DNA from: an uncultured Phycisphaerales bacterium
GTDB lineage: Bacteria > Planctomycetota > Phycisphaerae > Phycisphaerales > UBA1924
Direction: 5' to 3'
Assembly (NCBI GenBank): GCA_937995595.1
Contig: CALKJW010000008.1
Span: 28,993-92,992 of the forward strand
Length of the DNA stretch: 64,000 nucleotides
A program made the position numbers and the translations under genes. This document shows positions 62,555-64,000 of the stretch, in pieces (position 1 is the stretch's first letter; each line of letters starts with the position of its first letter). Under the pieces are notes generated by a model that saw only the letters and a list, made by a program, of their open reading frames with translations, was not told the DNA's origin and did not search any database.

Positions 62555-62603
62555 CGCCGCGCCGCGTGCGCGTCGGCGCGGGTTCGGGCACTACGCTTGC
62601 CCG

Positions 62604-64000
62604 ATGAGCACGCTCAAGTCCTACAACCCGGCCAACGGCGAGGTCGTCGGCGAGGTGCCGGTCACGCCAGTCGAACAGATCGCCTCCATCGTCGCGCGGT
62701 CGCGCCGCGCCCAGCAGGGGCCCGACGGCCTCTCGGGATGGGGCGGCCTCTCCACCGCCGAGCGCGTCGAGATGCTCCGGCCCGTCGGCGCGCGGCTGGG
62801 CGCCCGCGCGGCGGAACTCGGCCGCCTGCTCACGCTCGAGATGGGCAAACCGCTGAAGGAGGGCATCGGCGAGGTCAAGGCCTGCGCAGGCGGCGAGGAC
62901 GGCAAGGGGTGGGTCGAGGAACTCGAAGAGATCGCCGCGGCGATCGCGCCCGAGACCGTCGAGGACGCCCAGACGCGCTCGACGATCTACCGCGACCCGT
63001 ACGGCGTGTGCGCGGCGATCACGCCGTGGAACTTCCCGATGCTGATGGTGCACTGGCAGGTGCTGCCCGCGCTGGTCGCCGGGAACACCGTCGTGCTCAA
63101 GCCCAGCGAGGAGACGCCGCTGATCGCGCAGGCGTACGCGGACGTGCTCAACGAAGCGCTGCCGCGGGACGTGCTGATCGTCGTGCACGGCAACGAGCAG
63201 CAGGGCAGGGCGCTGGTCGCGGCGGACGTGGACCTGATCACGTTCACGGGCTCGCGCGGCGCGGGCAAGCACATCCTCGCCGAGGCGAGCAAGGGCCTGA
63301 AGCGCGTGATCCTGGAACTCGGCGGCAAGGACCCGATGGTGGTGCTGCCGGGGGCGGACGTGCAGAAGGCCGCGGAGTTCGCCGCGCGGAACGGCTTCCG
63401 CAACGCGGGGCAGGTGTGCGTGAGCACCGAGCGCGTGTACGTGCACAGGGAGATCGAGAAACCGTTCGTCGACGCGCTGCTGAACGAGGCGAAGAAGTTC
63501 GCGCCCGGGCCGGGCATCGAGGACAGGGCCGCGATCGGCCCGATGGTGAACGCGCGGCAGCGCGACCACGTGCTGCGGCAGGTGCGCGAGGCGGTGAAGC
63601 AGGGCGCGAAGGTCGCGGCGGGCTCCGACGGCAGCACGCCGCCCACGGGGAACTTCGTCGAGCCGATCGTGCTGACGAACGTGACGCACGAGATGGAGGT
63701 CGCGCGCGAGGAGACCTTCGGCCCGGTGCTGACCATCACCACGGTGAACGACGACGGCGAGGCGCTGCGGCTGGCCAACGACACGAAGTTCGGCCTCGGC
63801 GCGGTGGTCTTCGGCGAGCCCGGCCGCGCGGCCAGACTGGCGCGGCGGCTGTGCTCGGGGATGATCGGCATCAACCGCGGCATCGGCGGGGCCAAGGGCC
63901 CCAAGGGCGGCACGCCGTGGGTCGGCGCGCGGGAGAGCGGCTACGGCTTTCACTCCGGCCCAGAGGGGCACAGGCAGTTCTGCCAGGTGCGGGTGGTGAG
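62604..64000 (+). CDS. NAD(P)-dependent aldehyde dehydrogenase (partial, runs off the window)
   Basis: About 465 residues are visible and the frame is still open at the right edge. Family motifs are AAITPWNFPMLMVHWQVLPAL (substrate and cofactor pocket), VVLKPSEETPL, ITFTGSRGAGKHI, the catalytic glutamate in VILELGGKDPMVV, the catalytic cysteine in NAGQVCVSTERVYV, and EETFGPVLTI. The start SYNPANGEVVGEVP and length match aldehyde dehydrogenases of the succinate-semialdehyde type. Substrate is uncertain. Near the C-terminus GAKGPKGGTPWVGARESGYGFHSG replaces the more usual PFGGxKxSGxG. Confidence 0.92.
   Translation, partial: MSTLKSYNPANGEVVGEVPVTPVEQIASIVARSRRAQQGPDGLSGWGGLSTAERVEMLRPVGARLGARAAELGRLLTLEMGKPLKEGIGEVKACAGGEDGKGWVEELEEIAAAIAPETVEDAQTRSTIYRDPYGVCAAITPWNFPMLMVHWQVLPALVAGNTVVLKPSEETPLIAQAYADVLNEALPRDVLIVVHGNEQQGRALVAADVDLITFTGSRGAGKHILAEASKGLKRVILELGGKDPMVVLPGADVQKAAEFAARNGFRNAGQVCVSTERVYVHREIEKPFVDALLNEAKKFAPGPGIEDRAAIGPMVNARQRDHVLRQVREAVKQGAKVAAGSDGSTPPTGNFVEPIVLTNVTHEMEVAREETFGPVLTITTVNDDGEALRLANDTKFGLGAVVFGEPGRAARLARRLCSGMIGINRGIGGAKGPKGGTPWVGARESGYGFHSGPEGHRQFCQVRVV

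Overview
The window is very GC-rich bacterial DNA with long overlapping reading frames on both strands. Exported proteins end in a short calcium-binding repeat of the form ADFDGxxG..DIFAFLxAWF (GC-type dockerin), CxRCGxDL-type zinc ribbons recur, and very large alanine/arginine-rich proteins are common. I infer a planctomycete, most likely of the Phycisphaerae. Both ends are cut: the left holds the tail of nadD and the right the start of an aldehyde dehydrogenase.

Layout. 1-7.6 kb: nadD tail, a succinate dehydrogenase operon (membrane anchor, SdhA, SdhB), a ferrous iron operon feoA-feoB with a small membrane protein, and an exported hypothetical protein. 7.6-8.4 kb: a less GC-rich intergenic stretch with several strong hairpins and a possible small RNA. 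8.4-13.3 kb: ROK sugar kinase, a hypothetical gene, a GbsR/MarR regulator, a UbiA prenyltransferase and purEK. 13.5-16.7 kb: a DUF3299 protein with a MacB/FtsX-type ABC exporter. 16.8-23.2 kb: three exported dockerin proteins, one of them an M14 carboxypeptidase.

23.2-48.1 kb is almost entirely on the minus strand and is the most unusual part. Read in transcription order it encodes a lipoprotein, a giant membrane pseudokinase fused to a degenerate formylglycine-generating-enzyme (FGE/SUMF1) fold, a protein resembling the C-terminal domain of TagH, a DotU/TssL protein, an IcmF/TssM protein, a TagF/ImpM protein and a second exported FGE-fold protein. This looks like the envelope complex and regulators of a type VI secretion system, but no sheath, tube, baseplate, spike or ClpV gene is present. 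It is followed by a two-partner secretion pair (TpsB transporter, 2348-residue TpsA exoprotein) and galK.

48.2-54.5 kb: a DapB-like reductase, a peptidoglycan amidase lipoprotein, a frameshifted zinc-ribbon membrane protein, murQ, and a three-gene operon for a 12-cysteine exported peptide, an anchored protein and a MauE/prepilin fusion, with a 16-base G/C homopolymer upstream. 54.9-64 kb: GH15 glucoamylase-type enzyme, a lone FliN/SpoA protein, fabF-acpP, a DUF1444 protein, a glutamine amidotransferase (PabA/TrpG), an IS200-like RAYT transposase between REP hairpins, a hypothetical gene and the aldehyde dehydrogenase.

Functional calls come from reading the translations by eye. Start sites were adjusted where a Shine-Dalgarno sequence, a signal peptide or an overlap with the upstream stop codon decided them.
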